Shown here piece by piece: positions 61,679 to 64,000 of a stretch of DNA of 64,000 bases. Each line of letters starts with the position of its first letter. The first letter of the stretch is position 1. Below the pieces are notes generated by a model, which worked only from the letters and a program-made list of their open reading frames with translations, ran no database searches and was not told where the DNA came from. The stretch is from Dipteris shenzhenensis (taxonomy: Eukaryota; Polypodiophyta; Polypodiopsida; Gleicheniales). Position numbers and translations under genes: made by a program. The DNA is taken from NCBI GenBank assembly GCA_047967505.1, contig CM106541.1. One strand, 5' to 3'.

Positions 61679-62930
61679 TTATGTCATGCCCTGTAGATAA
61701 GAATGATGCTTTTGTAGCAATGGCAACAAACCACCAATGACCTTGAGGGGAGGATTTCCCATGATGCATACATATGCTATGAAAGTATCCGTCTTGAGTG
61801 CAGTAAACTTGGTATGTGTGGATAGGTAGAATATATTTTTTCCTTCTTCAAACAAGCCTTGGTAGATTTTGCGCAGAGTTTTTGCCCCTATGGAACGTTC
61901 CCATTTTATGTTTGGATGAGCAGATATGATCTTTAAATGGATTTTTTTCCATTGGATAAGCACTCGTGCTCTGAGATTATCTTCAACTTGTAGAGTAGCC
62001 ACAAGCTCTTGGTACACCACCGTCGTGCACTATAGTGCAGCTTCATTTCTAGTATCTTCCATTGCCTCATTGTTTTGTACTAGCAATTGGAGTTCAAGCT
62101 TTGATATGGCTATCTTTTGGGATTGCATCTCATCTATTTTTTCCTTATACTTGTGGTAGATGGATGTATATGCATCCTTAAGCTTTTTCATCTACAAAGT
62201 GACCTGTGCTTGTTGAGGAATGGCTTCATTGGTATTTGACCACTAGTCCAACACCTGAGCTTGAGCAGTGCTTGCCTCTGTATTGGTGGCAAGTTGGTCT
62301 TTTAATAATTGGCATTCCCTTGTAAGCTCCTCAATGCTAAAAGTGCATGTCATCAAAGATTGTTGCATCTCTTCAAGGTTTTCCTAGCAATCCTAGAGCT
62401 CTTCTTCTTTGTGGATTAGAGTGAGCCGAGAGCTTGTGCAGTTCCTCCATTGGCTGAGCATGTGCTGAGGTCAAGTGGTCATAAGAGGTCTGTACGATTG
62501 CTGTAGCTTGAATTGCTATTGTCAGCTGTATTTGGCTCTGGTGGATGGTGGAAGTCATATCCCACATTGCCTTCTCCTAAGCTTGGAGAGCTTGGTTCAT
62601 GCACACTTCTTCAATCTCTTTCTTATGTATTTGGGTTTGAAGTGCCATGACCTCTATTGTGATTCCATGGAATTGGTGTTGGATGCATGCTATAGTTTGT
62701 CTTTCCAATTCTTGGGCATGCTCCTCCTTGGCCAAGCTAGTGAATAGTTTTGACATTTGAAGCATCTGGTTGGCTTGACGATGGAGGATGGTAGATGATG
62801 ATGAGGATTGGCAAAATTGTTGATACAATTGGTGCCCATGTATCCATCCTGATGATTCTATAGTTCTGACTAGGGGTTGCTTGCTACATCAGCCATACTC
62901 AAGGAAGTTTGAGGATCGGTTCTGGTGAGG
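61679..62930 (-). pseudogene. coiled-coil reading frame of unknown function
   Basis: Read on the minus strand, this is a long heptad-rich frame: LAKEEHAQELERQTIACIQH, LQTQIHKKEIEEVCMNQALQ, LEEMQQSLMTCTFSIEELTR, YKEKIDEMQSQKIAISKLEL and, at the end, WKKIHLKIISAHPNIKWERS. It is interrupted almost only by TAG (62,577-62,579 and several between about 62,400 and 62,035), plus a frameshift near 62,415. It overlaps the LTR-like repeat copy B in antisense. It could be an antisense extra frame of a retroelement. Confidence 0.45.
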
Positions 62931-63225
62931 CAAGAGACTGAGAGGGCTCGACAGTGCTTGGTTGATGGGAGCCTAGAGGGCCGGGGACTAGGAACTATCC
63001 TAGGCCTAGGCAAGAATGGGGAGTGCAATGTTAAGGCCTAAAGGCGAGAAATGTACTAAGGTCCTTAATGGTGGATATGTGGCACTCAGGTGGGCTCCAA
63101 GTGGCAAGCATTGGGCAAGGAGGGAGGGTCCTAGAGAAAGAGATTAAAAAGAAAGAGAGCTTGAGGGGACCCGCGGCTAGGTGGTCATTTTTGAGAGAGT
63201 CCTCTATGAAGTTGGAGTCGTTACA
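62394..63225 (+). repeat. LTR-like dispersed repeat, copy B
   Basis: About 832 bp matching copy A (4,797-5,676), ending GTTACA and followed by an exact primer-binding site. Copy B also ends with the block seen at 1-206. Confidence 0.6.
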
Positions 63226-63227
63226 TT

Positions 63228-63239
63228 TGGTATCAGAGC
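63228..63239 (+). promoter_or_regulatory. primer-binding site (initiator tRNA-Met)
   Basis: TGGTATCAGAGC, two bases after the LTR-like repeat copy B. Confidence 0.8.
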
Positions 63240-63856
63240 TGTTCTTCTGTATCGTCCATTTGCATGCTATAGTCTCAATGGCAGATAGGAACTCATGTTT
63301 GCGTATAAGAATCTTTGGTGGGTGTGCATGCAAGCTTTGGTAAGGCAAACCATATGCAAAATTTATTAGGAGAAGCTGTGGTCGTCAACTGAGATAGAGA
63401 ACAGGATTTCCATTGTCACGGTTGTCATGCAACCTTCACAAATAAATTCCTTCAATAGACAAAGAATTTCCATGTCATTCAAAGGTTTTTCAACCTTTGA
63501 AAGAGCCACCTCATCCCTCTCTTTATAACCCTCTTCCCCAAGGTTCGAAAAAATCCTTTTTTCACCCCCTCTTTCTCCCAAGCTTCTAAGATCCTCTTCA
63601 CCCCTTTTTTCACTCTCTTGAACCTTGCCATAATCAAAAGAAGAAAGCGGGATTTTGAAGTTTGAGATCGAGGGAAACGAAAGAAGTGAGAGCAAAAGGG
63701 TGATGAACTAAAAGAAAGCGAGAAGTCGTGGGTCGAAGAAAGCGTGAAGATGTGAATCCAAGACCATTGAACAAATAGCAGTGAAGTGGGCATTGAATTT
63801 TTCCTCTAGTATAAAGCTTTTTGCTTTATAATTTCTTGAAAAATACCATTTTTAAA
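63240..63856 (+). other. putative leader of a retroelement entering the right edge
   Basis: About 620 bp between the primer-binding site and an ATG, without a gene on the plus strand. Minus-strand open frames here (63,348-63,031; 63,695-63,366) have no motif. Confidence 0.4.
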
Positions 63857-64000
63857 ATGACAACTCCAAAAGAGATGAAATGGTTAGGGAGAGCTAGAAA
63901 GGGAAAAGTTATAGCTGGAGAGGAAGTACATGAGGAAGTACAAAATGAAACTCAAGAGGATAACGTGGAAATGGAAGACACAGATTACGGTGATTATGGA
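63857..64000 (+). CDS. partial reading frame at the right edge, possible gag start
   Basis: The frame opens at ATG 63,857 (MTTPKEMKWLGRARKGKVIA) and stays open for 48 codons to the window end, with an acidic stretch (EEVQNETQEDNVEMEDTDYG). Its place about 620 bp after a primer-binding site suggests a retroelement gag N-terminus. No gag motif is visible in the part shown. Confidence 0.4.
   Translation, partial: MTTPKEMKWLGRARKGKVIAGEEVHEEVQNETQEDNVEMEDTDYGDYG

Noticed and set aside
14402-62830. A changed genetic code with TAG read as glutamine
   Set aside because: Copia-3 and the Copia-2 frames avoid internal TAG, genuine ends use TAG (for example 9,058-9,060 and 9,695-9,697), some TAGs replace Trp rather than Gln, and nuclear plant genes use the standard code. 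Mutation is simpler.
14402-62830. U-to-C RNA editing restoring the TAG codons
   Set aside because: Such editing is known for organelle transcripts of some plants. These are nuclear retroelements, and TGG-to-TAG changes would not be repaired by it.

Overview
This is a nuclear window from a land plant. It is built almost entirely of LTR retrotransposons nested into each other and into older sequence. The signs are plant-type Ty1/copia and Ty3/gypsy polyproteins, primer-binding sites complementary to initiator tRNA-Met (TGGTATCAGAGC), 5-bp target-site duplications (TSDs), GT-AG introns and many in-frame breaks. There are no operons, bacterial signals, rRNA, tRNA or CRISPR arrays. I cannot name the species.

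Layout. 1-9,057 holds old repeats: an LTR-like repeat, a gypsy scrap, low-complexity DNA and an inverted pair of small paralogous genes (6,507-6,941 minus; 8,027-8,500 plus, broken). 9,058-31,890 is one host-like gene on the minus strand, carrying two tandem Ulp1/C48-like protease domains. Three retroelements split it, each with a perfect TSD: a 9.7-kb gypsy element, Ty3-A (9,151-18,837); a copia element, Copia-1 (21,244-27,102); and a gag-only TR-GAG element, TR-GAG-1 (27,630-30,295). The gene reads in frame across each insertion site.

31,893-40,195 is a gypsy fragment (Gypsy-2) cut by Copia-2 (32,824-38,822). Copia-2 has identical LTRs and open reading frames, but its protease, integrase and reverse transcriptase motifs are eroded. 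A second TR-GAG follows at 40,649-43,304. 43,459-57,333 is Gypsy-1, with 919-bp LTRs and an RNase H-like domain upstream of gag. It is split by Copia-3 (46,719-52,202), which has identical LTRs and a complete domain set broken by one TGA. 57,698-60,132 is a diverged third TR-GAG-like element. The right end holds unrecognised gene remnants, a copia integrase scrap, an antisense coiled-coil pseudogene and an LTR-like repeat followed by a primer-binding site and an ORF that runs off the window.

How the parts relate. Most elements on the minus strand (Ty3-A, Gypsy-1, Gypsy-2, Copia-1, Copia-2, Copia-3) encode or once encoded gag, protease, reverse transcriptase, RNase H and integrase. The plus-strand TR-GAGs carry only gag and would need enzymes from other elements. 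A recurrent theme is decay through TAG codons at positions where CAG or TGG is expected. The most notable items are Copia-2, the Ulp1-like gene cut three times, the 815-codon extra reading frame joined to the Ty3-A integrase, and a conserved stem-loop beside the polypurine tract of two copia families.
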